DNA from: Lactobacillus isalae | GTDB taxonomy: Bacteria; Bacillota; Bacilli; Lactobacillales; Lactobacillaceae | Assembly (NCBI RefSeq): GCF_947539375.1 | Contig: NZ_OX443569.1 | Location: 744,001 to 808,000, forward strand | Length of the DNA stretch: 64,000 bases | Reading direction: 5' to 3' | Shown here: positions 1-7,357 of the stretch, piece after piece | Layout: each line of letters opens with the position of its first letter | Position numbering within the stretch: position 1 is the stretch's first letter | Translations under genes and position numbers: made by a program | The notes under the pieces: generated by a model | Database searches by the model: none | What the model saw: only the letters and a program-made list of their open reading frames with translations | Told to the model about the DNA's origin: nothing

Positions 1-319
1 TGATTATCCGATTATTTCTTCTGGACAAAGCTTAGTTAATGACAAATTCAGAAACTGGTGGGGTAATCTATACGATAAAGTTAATAATGTAGCAAATTCC
101 AATTTAGCTTATACCGCTTCACTTTTAGCCAGTGAAGGACACAGCGTTCAAATCACCTACAATAATTTATATGACAAAAACTTAGAGAGGTTAACTGCTC
201 GTCCCCTGTCACCTAAAATTACTGATCCTAATATTGTGATTTGGAAAAAGAATCGTCGATTTTCTAACTTGGGTAATTTATTCTTAGAGAAACTTAGAAA
301 TTCCTTGAATGACTTTTAG
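1..319 (+). CDS. LysR-family regulator, C-terminal fragment (5' end outside window)
   Basis: An open frame enters from the left edge (first full codon at base 2) and stops with TAG at 317-319, giving 105 residues. The end resembles the close of a LysR effector-binding domain: a segment reading LTARPLSPKITDPNIVIWKK, then a final amphipathic helix (NLFLEKLRNSLNDF). The LARPL-x(n)-W pattern is usual in the last strand and helix of LysR co-inducer domains. It is not close to the three LysR paralogs further right, whose C-termini read differently. The effector and the DNA-binding part cannot be judged here. A hairpin terminator follows at 437-470. Confidence 0.7.
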   Translation, partial: DYPIISSGQSLVNDKFRNWWGNLYDKVNNVANSNLAYTASLLASEGHSVQITYNNLYDKNLERLTARPLSPKITDPNIVIWKKNRRFSNLGNLFLEKLRNSLNDF

Positions 320-436
320 ACATCTTAATATAACAATGTTGCACTTATCTCTGCTGATAAATCAGTATTTAGAAAATTAAATAGAATTTTAACATTGCTG
401 TTTTGACTGTTATTCAAAGTGACTCTTTTAATATAT

Positions 437-470
437 AAAAAAAGCATGAACTAAACGCTCATGCTTTTTT
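437..470. terminator. Rho-independent terminator
   Basis: The stem pairs AAAAAAAGCATGA (437-449) with TCATGCTTTTTT (459-470) around a short loop. A-run and T-run make it usable in both directions. It ends the LysR fragment and could also stop bsh transcripts 130 bp away. The rest of 320-599 shows no gene. Confidence 0.8.
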
Positions 471-599
471 GAACCCCGAAATTCGAATAAAAACTTCAAG
501 ATTTTTATTAATTATTCAGATTTTTCCTTCTTACAGCAAACTTCATGCTGGAATGAAAAGTTCTCTAATTGTTCGTCTGATTAAATACAATAGTTTTGA

Positions 600-1577
600 T
601 TAATTTATAAAACTAATATCTTGATTCTTAAACAGATCATATACAATTAAATCTGATGAATCCAAATCTTCCTTGTTCATATCAACAGCACTAATTCTGC
701 TGTTATCATAACAATTAAAGTATAAAATACCCTTTTCAAGATTCATACAACTAGTATACATAGTATATTCAAAACTATTAGGACCAACTTGATCCATTCC
801 TTTTGCTTGTTCAACAGACTGCAAAATATGGAAGAAATTAGTAACGTTTTTTACTTCATCATTATCTTTTGGTGCATGATTCAATGCAAAGCATACTTTT
901 ACAAAACGTGATTCTGAATCCATTCCACCTGGTAAATGATGAGTACCTAAACTACGACTATATAATTTGAGGTCAACACCTGGAAGAAAATTATTCTCTG
1001 GTTCACCTGGGATAACTCCTGCATAATTTGCTAAATTAGTTAATTGTTCTGGGAATAATGGAGCATTAGTCATTGCATTGACTGGATTATCATAAATATG
1101 TAACCCTTCTTCATTTGTTTCAACTACAATACTCTTACCAGTTTTATCTCCAACAATCCAGTGTAATTCAGCAGCGGGCATCTCTTTTGAAAAACTTACA
1201 TTAGAAATATTTGCGTTAGCTAAACCTTCCTTGACTTGATCAACTGTTTCATAAGTTGCAAGTAAATAAGCAATAAATTCAAATGAAGCAATATTCTTCT
1301 TATCTTTTGCCACTGGGAAATATTTTCCTGAACCAGCAAAACTTAAACCTGCGACTCCTAAACCTTTTTCATTAATAGCATCGCAATATAATGGAGTATT
1401 ATCTGCAACAGCTGATACCCCAATCATTGCATAATGTGATTTTTGAGCAGGTAATTCTGTAAACTTAAATTCATAATTTCTTGGCGTAATAACTACTTTT
1501 TGACCATAAGCAATTTCATAATCTAAATTTCTGCCAAAATAGTGATCTTTTGGACTATACAAAATTGATGTACACAT
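600..1577 (-). CDS. bsh: Bile salt hydrolase (choloylglycine hydrolase)
   Basis: This 325-residue N-terminal nucleophile hydrolase of the choloylglycine hydrolase family cleaves the glycine or taurine amide of conjugated bile salts in the cytoplasm. The protein starts Met-Cys, so removal of Met1 exposes the catalytic Cys2. The family Arg/Asp pair lies in GRNLDYE (about residues 15-21). The Asn in AMTNAP and the Arg in SESRFVKVCF match the other conserved active-site positions. Length is normal for lactobacilli. A ribosome site (AAAGGAGA) lies just before the ATG. The gene is monocistronic, with the cupin gene 211 bp upstream on the same strand. Substrate preference (glyco or tauro) cannot be read from the sequence. 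Confidence 0.95.
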   Translation of the reverse strand: MCTSILYSPKDHYFGRNLDYEIAYGQKVVITPRNYEFKFTELPAQKSHYAMIGVSAVADNTPLYCDAINEKGLGVAGLSFAGSGKYFPVAKDKKNIASFEFIAYLLATYETVDQVKEGLANANISNVSFSKEMPAAELHWIVGDKTGKSIVVETNEEGLHIYDNPVNAMTNAPLFPEQLTNLANYAGVIPGEPENNFLPGVDLKLYSRSLGTHHLPGGMDSESRFVKVCFALNHAPKDNDEVKNVTNFFHILQSVEQAKGMDQVGPNSFEYTMYTSCMNLEKGILYFNCYDNSRISAVDMNKEDLDSSDLIVYDLFKNQDISFIN

Positions 1578-1788
1578 ATTTTAAATATCTCCTTTAATTT
1601 AACATCTTTCACCTTGTATCTTACTCCTTATTTAAAAGATATTAAATTATTTTAATTTTAAATAGATTACGTTATTGCATAATAAGAAAAAACTATGAAT
1701 TACAACTTAATTGGTAAGTTTAATTTTGTATTAATCAACTTAATCTTTCGAAAACAAATAAAAAAGTTTAACGTAAAATCAAATCTCT

Positions 1789-2202
1789 TTATTTCAATTT
1801 GTCATATTCTTCATCAGAAACTGGTTCAAGCCAGATATTTTTACTGTCGCCAACCATTACGGCAATATGAGCAAACCACGAATCCTTTGTAGCTCCATGC
1901 CAATGTTTAGTATTCGGATTTACAATAACAACATCACCTGGAAGCATTTTTTGTGCAGGCTTGCCTTCTTCTTGATACCATCCTTCACCTGCTACAGCGA
2001 TCAAAATTTGAGGAACTGTATGCATATGCCAATTATTACGACATCCTGGTTCAAAACTTACATTTGAAACAGATGTTTTAGCTTCTTTGCTGCTTGCCAG
2101 ACCTTTGAGGTAACTTGTACCTTTAAAGAATTTAGCATATGCCTCATTAGAATCACCAAAACCAAAAATACTATTTTTTACTTCTTCTTCATTTTTCACC
2201 AT
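1789..2202 (-). CDS. Cupin-domain protein
   Basis: A 137-residue single-domain cupin. The metal-binding cupin motif 1 is present as WHMHTVPQILIAVAGEG (His, His, then Gln in place of the usual Glu). Motif 2 is PGDVVIVNPNTKHWHGA, with the last His ligand. Proteins of this size next to oxidoreductases are often annotated as carboxymuconolactone-decarboxylase-associated cupins, but the reaction is unknown. A degenerate form of the local LysR promoter module lies upstream (2282-2300), so it may belong to the same regulon as the reductases further right. No terminator is obvious between this gene and bsh. Confidence 0.8.
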   Translation of the reverse strand: MVKNEEEVKNSIFGFGDSNEAYAKFFKGTSYLKGLASSKEAKTSVSNVSFEPGCRNNWHMHTVPQILIAVAGEGWYQEEGKPAQKMLPGDVVIVNPNTKHWHGATKDSWFAHIAVMVGDSKNIWLEPVSDEEYDKLK

Positions 2203-2281
2203 ATTATTACCCCATTTCTAAATTCAATTTTATTTTAAAGCAGAAACATCATGATGCAAAATATTTATTTGTAATATTGTA

Positions 2282-2300
2282 TTATACGTTAAAGGTATGG
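2282..2300 (-). promoter_or_regulatory. Degenerate LysR-type dyad upstream of cupin gene
   Basis: On the coding strand this reads CCATACCTTTAACGTATAA. After exactly 14 bp comes TAAATATTT in the AGTAATTTT position, and 19 bp later a weak -10 (TTTAAA). Spacing matches the module found at 17 other promoters, but both half-sites are mutated. Confidence 0.4.
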
Positions 2301-2398
2301 AACAGATTTAATTTATACGTGCTAACTGAGCTTAATATTTAAATTATTAACTAAAATTTGCTATATTTGTACTAACTATTGATAGAAAGTGTGATCTT

Positions 2399-2893
2399 AT
2401 GAAAGTTACTTTTAAGGGCAATGAAGTTAAATTAATTAGCACACCACCTAAAGTCGGCAACGAAATGCCTAATTTCACAGTTTTAGATCAAACAAATCAA
2501 AATATTACTAAAAATGATTTACTAGGCAAAGTTAATTTGATCAGCGTTGTACCAGATATTAACACTCCTGTTTGCAGTATCCAAACTAAGATGTTTAATA
2601 AGAAAATGGATCAATTTCCAGAAGTTAACTTTTTAACTATTTCAACAAACACTGTCCAAGATCAACAAAAATGGTGTGCAGCTGAAGATGTTAAAAATAT
2701 GCAGCTAATGTCTGATAAAGACCTATCTTTTGGTAAATCAACTGGCTTGTTAATCCCTGCATCAGGAATTCTAGCACGCTCAGTTTGGATTATTAATTCA
2801 AAAGGTGAAATTTTATATCGTGAAATTGTTGATGAAATTACGCATGAGCCAAACTATGATGATGCTTTAAGAGAATTAAAGAAGTTAGTATAA
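2399..2893 (+). CDS. tpx: Thiol peroxidase
   Basis: A 164-residue atypical 2-Cys peroxiredoxin of the Tpx family, which reduces H2O2 and organic hydroperoxides using thioredoxin in the cytoplasm. The peroxidatic Cys59 lies in PDINTPVCSIQT, the Tpx form of the PxxxTxxC motif. The resolving Cys93 is in KWCAAEDVKN, 34 residues later as in Tpx enzymes. The protein starts directly with the usual beta-strand region and has no signal peptide. It is divergent from the cupin gene. The gene appears monocistronic. Confidence 0.93.
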   Translation: MKVTFKGNEVKLISTPPKVGNEMPNFTVLDQTNQNITKNDLLGKVNLISVVPDINTPVCSIQTKMFNKKMDQFPEVNFLTISTNTVQDQQKWCAAEDVKNMQLMSDKDLSFGKSTGLLIPASGILARSVWIINSKGEILYREIVDEITHEPNYDDALRELKKLV

Positions 2894-3032
2894 ATTTTTA
2901 AAATCATATTGAACAAATCATGAGTCCGCACAATTAATTAAAATTTCAACTACCATTGCATATTCATTTTTAATAATCAATTGGAGGTTGAAAAGCAATT
3001 TTTCTTTTGCTAGAATTTGCGTAGATGAATAA

Positions 3033-3113
3033 TTCCCACCGGGGAAAGAACAATTAAGAGTAGAACATATCTCGTTAGGTCTTAGAAGAGATGTGTTACT
3101 GCTCTTTTATTTT
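3033..3113 (+). promoter_or_regulatory. Probable guanidine-IV (mepA-type) riboswitch with terminator
   Basis: Two hairpins precede the SMR exporter. Hairpin 1 is UUCCC (3033-3037), loop ACCG, GGGAA (3042-3046). Hairpin 2 pairs AAGAGUAG (3056-3063) and ACAUAUCUC (3065-3073) with GAGAUGUGU (3088-3096) and CUGCUCUU (3099-3106), and is followed by a U-rich tail, so it is a full intrinsic terminator. Its loop GUUAGGUCUUAGAA contains GGU, complementary to the ACC of loop 1, allowing a kissing-loop interaction. This two-hairpin, kissing-loop, terminator-embedded layout fits what I recall of guanidine-IV riboswitches, and the downstream gene is a guanidinium-exporter type. Class assignment is from memory of the consensus. 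Confidence 0.62.
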
Positions 3114-3125
3114 GGAGGAAAAATT

Positions 3126-3446
3126 ATGACATGGATTTCTCTAATTCTTGCTGGATTATTTGAAGTTTTTTGGGCTACTACAATGAAACTTAGCCAGGGA
3201 TTCTCGCATCTAGGTTGGTCGATTGCAACCGTTATTGGTATGATTGCTAGTTTCACTGGTTTAATTGCTGCAACAAGACATTTACCAATTGGAATTGCCT
3301 ATCCAGTTTGGACAGGAATTGGTGCCGTTGGTTCTGTAATTGTCGGTGTTATCGTCTTTCATGACCAAATGAATACTCTAACCTGGATTTTTGTAGGTTT
3401 ACTGATAAATGCAATTATCGGGATTAAAATTACATCTGGACATTAA
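3126..3446 (+). CDS. SMR-family exporter (guanidinium/quaternary ammonium type)
   Basis: A small multidrug resistance protein of 106 residues with four predicted membrane helices that works as a dual-topology dimer and exchanges a cation for protons. Helix 1 contains LILAGLFEVFWATTMKLSQG, with the essential Glu of the family and the W/K pattern typical of the SugE/Gdx branch. I chose the ATG at 3126 because GGAGG (3114-3118) precedes it by 7 bp. The in-frame ATG at 3093 lies inside the terminator stem. The single-gene arrangement fits a Gdx homodimer rather than paired EbrA/B pumps. The leader RNA supports guanidinium as substrate. Confidence 0.85.
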   Translation: MTWISLILAGLFEVFWATTMKLSQGFSHLGWSIATVIGMIASFTGLIAATRHLPIGIAYPVWTGIGAVGSVIVGVIVFHDQMNTLTWIFVGLLINAIIGIKITSGH

Positions 3447-3478
3447 AAAAGGAGCTTCTCTGCTGAAGCTCCTTTTTT
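3445..3478 (+). terminator. Terminator of the SMR gene
   Basis: AAAAAAGGAGCTT(C) pairs with (G)AAGCTCCTTTTTT right after the stop codon. It abuts the hydrolase fossil on the other strand. Confidence 0.85.
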
Positions 3479-3560
3479 AATCTAAAATATATCGTTTAAT
3501 TAAATCTACAATCTGTTCATTAATTGTTGTAAAACTTTTAACAACACCTTGATAAAGATG
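3477..3560 (-). pseudogene. C-terminal fossil of a DUF915-type alpha/beta hydrolase
   Basis: The minus strand encodes HLYQGVVKSFTTINEQIVDL then IKRYIL and a stop. This aligns with the end of the intact hydrolase at 12226-13059 (YIYQGVVKHYTQIT, later EVLDLIQRYILR). About 15 residues in the middle (the TGRLAQHSALPQN region) are missing. The upstream part of the gene is gone: the frame runs into a stop and then into permease sequence on the opposite strand. It is a fragment with no likely product. Confidence 0.65.
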
Positions 3561-3998
3561 TGCCAATCAGATTTTCCCATCTTTCTAAAAACAAAGTTCC
3601 AAGTACTGCTGTTATTGCCATTACTCTAGGAATATTAATTGGATTTATTTTAGATGTAATCGCAACGTCAATTAATAAATTGATCGGTAGTTTCTTTATT
3701 GTGGTATATAGTTCTAGTGTCTTACCTGGCATAGTACCATGGTTTGTAATTTTAATTTTTAATTTCTGAATTAAAGTTTAGAAAAAATAATCCAAACTTG
3801 TTACATGATCGTCCCTTCAAAATGCCAATCTTTCCCTTCAGCAATTACTTTTTATTATTTATACTACTTCTACTTCTTATCTTTATATTTATTAATCCTG
3901 ATACAAGAGTATCGGTTTCAATTGGAGTAGTATTTTACTTATTATCACTTCAATGTATTTCTTCAAGAAAAGAAAACACGGTCATACAAAATAAATAA
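3560..3998 (+). pseudogene. Remnant of an APC-family amino acid permease (3' part, frameshifted)
   Basis: Two overlapping frames make up the last few membrane helices of an amino acid permease. The first (3560-3769) contains SHLSKNKVPSTAVIAITLG and a hydrophobic helix ending PGIVPWFVIL. The second picks up as SELKFRKNNPNLLHDRPFKM (from about 3766) and runs through two more helices to 3998. One frameshift near 3760 separates them. The KxVPxxA and RPFKxP elements are typical of the C-terminal half of such permeases, which normally have about 12 helices and 450 residues. The first two thirds are missing and the left edge abuts the hydrolase fossil. Confidence 0.7.
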
Positions 3999-4013
3999 TC
4001 ATCATATATCATA

Positions 4014-4058
4014 AAACCCACGCCAATCTTATTTCCAAAATTAGCGTGGGGTTCTTTT
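4014..4058. terminator. Terminator between permease and DHFR-like fossils
   Basis: AACCCACGC pairs with GCGTGGGGTT, followed by a T-rich stretch on the plus strand. Confidence 0.7.
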
Positions 4059-4070
4059 TCTTAATTAAAT

Positions 4071-4583
4071 TTATTTCTTACTAAAAATCAAATGCAAGCC
4101 GCCATCCTTTAGCTTCTTCACATCTTTGATTTCAAAGTTATCATCTACATAATCACCCAGAGTATCAAAAGCCGCTTTTTTACTTGCATCACCGCTAACA
4201 ATATATGGAATACCCATTGACCGTAAAAATGCTAAATATTCTTTCTTAGCTTGCCTTGTCACTACCTAAATGGCATGCATTTTGTGACCATTGTATTCAA
4301 AGTAATTTACTGGCCAACCATCTTTTCCCTTACGATTAAAAGCAACTGACCAAGTTTCTGCTTCAACTTTTGGAAGCCAATCTTCATATCCAACATTTGA
4401 AGTATCATATTGACTTAAATCAACGTCAGCAGGTGCAGCATACATTTGAATTGTCTCTCGGTCATTTCCATCTGCATCACTTAAATGAAATAGTTCATCA
4501 AAATAATATTGACCTGAATAGTCACTACCGTAAGGTCCGTCAATTGAGACGTACATATGAACAATTACTTTACTTCTCTTCAT
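4071..4583 (-). pseudogene. Broken dihydrofolate-reductase-family (RibD C-terminal-like) gene
   Basis: One frame of 171 codons starts with MKRSKVIVHMYVSIDG, the opening strand of RibD_C/YwjB-type reductases. It is interrupted by an in-frame TAG at 4266-4268 after NGHKMHAI. The same frame then continues VVTRQAKKEYLAFLRSMGIP and ends with DGGLHLIFSKK. The second half is also shorter than the family norm: the region after YIVSGDA, where the Gly-rich cofactor segment is expected, jumps straight to KKAAFDTLG. One nonsense change plus an internal deletion make it a pseudogene. It follows the alpha/beta hydrolase gene on the same strand with an 18-bp gap. Confidence 0.75.
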
Positions 4584-4601
4584 TCATATCCTCTACTTTT
4601 A

Positions 4602-5561
4602 TTATTTTAAATTCTTTTTAAAGAAATCTTCTACCTTGTCAAATGGGATTTTTTCTACATTGTCATAAAGATCAATATGCTCTGCATCGTCAACAATGTA
4701 TTTTTCTTTTGGTTCATTTGCTAAATCGTATGCTCTTTCAGAAAAGGCGTGTGAATGAGCATGATCACCAAAGATAAATAAAATTGGTCTTGGTGTAATT
4801 TCATCAATATGTGCTAAAGCATCAAATTGCAACATTGATAAATCAGACGTCGTAGTAAATCCACCACGCGCATTTGCATGAAATCCACGTGGTACAGCAT
4901 AGAATCTCATCCATTCATTAGTAATTGGATCAGTTTCTGGCAATGAATCGATATCAGGATATGGACGATCTGGGAAAAATGGTTTGTATTCTGATTCGTC
5001 ATTAGCATAATCGACCCAACGTTGACGAGTTAACTTGTCCTTTAATTCATCAAGTTGATCTTTAGACAAATTCTGCATTCCGCGAATATCGGTAATATCA
5101 TAAAGAGAGGCCGTTGCAATTGCCTTAATTCTAGTATCTACACTAGCAGCTGATAAACTAAAACCACCTGAACCACAAATGCCGATTACTCCAATCTTTT
5201 CACGATCAACAAATGGTACTTGAATGCCCAAATAATCAACTGCTGCTGAGAAGCTTTCTGCAAATAAATCTGGTGAAGAAACATGGCGAGGATCGCCTTC
5301 TGATTCGCCCATATATACTTGATCAAAAGTTAAAACTACAAATCCTCTTTGTGCTAATTCATTTGCCCAAACTGATGGACCTTGCTCCTTAGTTCCACCA
5401 TAAGGTGCTCCAATAATTAAAGCTGGCAACTTATCTTTTAATTGATCTAAGTCTTTTGAATAGTATAAGTCACCTGCTAATTTTAAGCTGTACCGATTAT
5501 AAAAGTTAATATGATCTCTTTCTACATTTTCATTAAGTTTTTGAATATAGCCGTATGCCAT
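4602..5561 (-). CDS. Alpha/beta hydrolase (YcjY/dienelactone-hydrolase-like)
   Basis: A 319-residue cytoplasmic alpha/beta hydrolase. The nucleophile elbow is GVIGICGSGGFSLSAA, where either the Cys or the Ser of CGSGG may be the nucleophile, as in YcjY-like proteins. The acid lies near PRPILFIFGDHAHS and the catalytic His is in DDAEHIDLYD near the end. The substrate is unknown. It is divergent from the merR gene and is driven from a promoter (-35 TTGACC, -10 TATGAT, 19-bp spacer) whose spacer carries the MerR palindrome, so it is almost certainly the target of that regulator. The DHFR-like pseudogene lies downstream on the same strand. Confidence 0.85.
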   Translation of the reverse strand: MAYGYIQKLNENVERDHINFYNRYSLKLAGDLYYSKDLDQLKDKLPALIIGAPYGGTKEQGPSVWANELAQRGFVVLTFDQVYMGESEGDPRHVSSPDLFAESFSAAVDYLGIQVPFVDREKIGVIGICGSGGFSLSAASVDTRIKAIATASLYDITDIRGMQNLSKDQLDELKDKLTRQRWVDYANDESEYKPFFPDRPYPDIDSLPETDPITNEWMRFYAVPRGFHANARGGFTTTSDLSMLQFDALAHIDEITPRPILFIFGDHAHSHAFSERAYDLANEPKEKYIVDDAEHIDLYDNVEKIPFDKVEDFFKKNLK

Positions 5562-5604
5562 TTAAATTTCCTCTTTCCTGTTGTTTTTATAAGTTTGTAG
5601 TTTT

Positions 5605-5635
5605 ATCATAGTACCTAAAGTCGACTTTAGGTCAA
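5605..5635 (-). promoter_or_regulatory. MerR-type promoter with 20-bp palindrome in a 19-bp spacer
   Basis: Reading the minus strand: -35 TTGACC (5630-5635), 19 bp, -10 TATGAT (5605-5610). A perfect palindrome ACCTAAAGTCGACTTTAGGT (5613-5632) fills the spacer. Overlong 19-bp spacers with a central dyad are the mark of MerR-activated promoters. Confidence 0.85.
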
Positions 5636-5665
5636 GAACTTTTTTATTTAGAAAGGAAAAATTGA

Positions 5666-6118
5666 ATGGCTACTTTAACTAGAGAAAAAACATACTCAAT
5701 TGGGCAAGTTGCTCAAATGTTTAATTTATCAGTACCTGCTATCCGTTATTATGATCAACAAAAATTGATCCCTAATTTAAAGAAGAACAAGTCTGGTATA
5801 CGGCAATTTACTAATGAAAACATTGCTACATTAAAGATGATTGAATGTCTTAAAAACGCTGGCATGCCAATTAAAGATATTCAAGAATTTATGAAAATGG
5901 TTCAAAAAGGCGATGAAACTTTATCTGATCGATTAAAGATGTTTTTAAGTTTAAAACAAAAAGTTGAAAAACAAATGGAAGAAATTCAAAACACTTTAGA
6001 CATGATCAATTTCAAGTGTGATTACTATGGTCAAGCTGTGGAAGATGGCACTGAAGACAGGGTTAAAAAGGAAATGCCTTTATCAAATATTATTAAATTA
6101 GATATGGAGGAAAAATAA
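5666..6118 (+). CDS. MerR-family transcriptional regulator
   Basis: A 150-residue MerR regulator. The N-terminal winged helix is clear: YSIGQVAQMFNLSVPAIRYY then DQQKLIP and the wing segment with SGIRQFTNENI (about residues 10-55). A dimerisation coiled coil follows (about 85-120, LKQKVEKQMEEIQNTLDMI). No metal-binding Cys pattern of the MerR/ZntR type is seen, since the only late Cys is in INFKCDYYG, so it is closer to the AdhR/NmlR style of stress regulators. It binds, by inference, the palindrome in the divergent promoter. The downstream ltrA gene starts 2 bp after its stop. Confidence 0.9.
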   Translation: MATLTREKTYSIGQVAQMFNLSVPAIRYYDQQKLIPNLKKNKSGIRQFTNENIATLKMIECLKNAGMPIKDIQEFMKMVQKGDETLSDRLKMFLSLKQKVEKQMEEIQNTLDMINFKCDYYGQAVEDGTEDRVKKEMPLSNIIKLDMEEK

Positions 6119-6120
6119 AG

Positions 6121-7224
6121 TTGAATATTCCTTTAACTAAACGCGTTTCGATGATTGAATTGTTCTATGACTTAGTTTTTGCTTATATGATTTCACAAGC
6201 AACTTCCTTAATTCACCACTTAAGTCATGGAGTTATTTCAATTACTTCTCTATTTACCTTCTTTATTGTGGTTATCGTTTTTATTAATTCGTGGATGATT
6301 CAGTCAGTCTTTACCAATCGATATGGTGAAAGTACCTGGACAGATATAGCTTTTTATTTTATCGACATGATGGTATTGCTCTACATGACTAATTCTTTTT
6401 CAGCAACTAGTTTTCGTGATATGCGTATTTTCTTCACTGCTGCTGGAATTTTATCGTTTACACTAATGCTTCAGTATTTAATCGTATATTTCAAAACTTC
6501 TGAAATTGTTGATAAAAAGATCGCTCAATCTTACGTTTTAATTTTGCTTTTTAGAACCGTTACATTATTGATCGGTGGTTTAATTAACACTTATATTGGA
6601 AATGTAATTGCAATTGCTGGAGTAATTATCTCCTGGATGATGCCAATGTTAACTGGTAAATATGCTAAAGAACATCCGATTATTTTTTCACACTTGCTTG
6701 AAAGACTTACTTTGTTAATCATTATCACTTTTGGTGAAACTATTATTGGTATTGCTGATTACTTTAAGCCAACTATATTCTCAGTTTATTCAATTCTTAT
6801 CTTCTTAATTGTAGCAGCTCTTTTCTTTACTTACATTAACGAATTCGATCACCAAATCGAAGAAAAGAGAACTGGTCAAACTGGATTTCTATTAATATAC
6901 TTACACTACTTAATTTTATTTGGCTTGAGTCTAATTACCGTTTCGCTGAAGTTCATTAACGAAAGAGAAGCTAATACCGTTTTTGCAATTAGTGCCTTAT
7001 ATGGCGGGATCTTTCTTTTCTATCTAGGAATTGCAGCAGCCTTACACTATAATTTAGAAAAATTCAGAAATCAAAAGACACTTACCTTGCTTACCCTTCT
7101 TATAACTGTAGTTGGATATATTCTTTGCCTCTTCTTCCCTTCTTTTGGCTTAATTACAGTTATCACAATGATAATAACGTTATTTAGTGCAGCATTAAAA
7201 GTTAGTCTATTTTATACAAGATAA
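6121..7224 (+). CDS. LtrA-family membrane protein (low temperature requirement A)
   Basis: A 367-residue integral membrane protein with about ten hydrophobic helices. The N-terminal family motif is present as VSMIELFYDLVFAYMIS, and a later helix carries the typical ERLTLLIIITFGETIIG. The LtrA family is linked to cold growth in Listeria by genetics, but its biochemical role is unknown. The start is TTG at 6121, 2 bp after the merR stop, with GGAGG inside the end of merR, so the two genes are translationally coupled. It is probably co-regulated by MerR. A hairpin terminator follows at 7231-7271. Confidence 0.88.
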   Translation: MNIPLTKRVSMIELFYDLVFAYMISQATSLIHHLSHGVISITSLFTFFIVVIVFINSWMIQSVFTNRYGESTWTDIAFYFIDMMVLLYMTNSFSATSFRDMRIFFTAAGILSFTLMLQYLIVYFKTSEIVDKKIAQSYVLILLFRTVTLLIGGLINTYIGNVIAIAGVIISWMMPMLTGKYAKEHPIIFSHLLERLTLLIIITFGETIIGIADYFKPTIFSVYSILIFLIVAALFFTYINEFDHQIEEKRTGQTGFLLIYLHYLILFGLSLITVSLKFINEREANTVFAISALYGGIFLFYLGIAAALHYNLEKFRNQKTLTLLTLLITVVGYILCLFFPSFGLITVITMIITLFSAALKVSLFYTR

Positions 7225-7230
7225 GAAAAA

Positions 7231-7271
7231 CGTATTCTACTTTGAAAGTTAAATGTAGAATACCTTTTTTT
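7231..7271 (+). terminator. Terminator of merR-ltrA
   Basis: GTATTCTAC (7232-7240) pairs with GTAGAATAC (7255-7263), followed by a T-run. Confidence 0.85.
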
Positions 7272-7322
7272 TGAACCTTTTATTCAATACTATTACTAGC
7301 CTTTTGTAATATTAATATGCTA

Positions 7323-7341
7323 CTATACGTTTAGTGAATAG
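7323..7341. promoter_or_regulatory. LysR-type 19-bp dyad at the LysR gene start (no divergent target)
   Basis: CTATACGTTTAGTGAATAG, 16 bp before the LysR ATG. The position just ahead of the start codon suggests negative autoregulation. On the minus strand the AGTAATTTT block is not conserved and no divergent gene exists. Confidence 0.7.
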
Positions 7342-7357
7342 CAAGGAAGTGTAAAAT

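Noticed and set aside
1578-1788. A regulon dyad or other signal before bsh
   Set aside because: No dyad with the proper spacing. The stretch holds a ribosome site and AT-rich DNA only.
3093-3125. Upstream start for the SMR exporter
   Set aside because: It lies inside the terminator stem of the leader and has no ribosome site; the ATG at 3126 has GGAGG.
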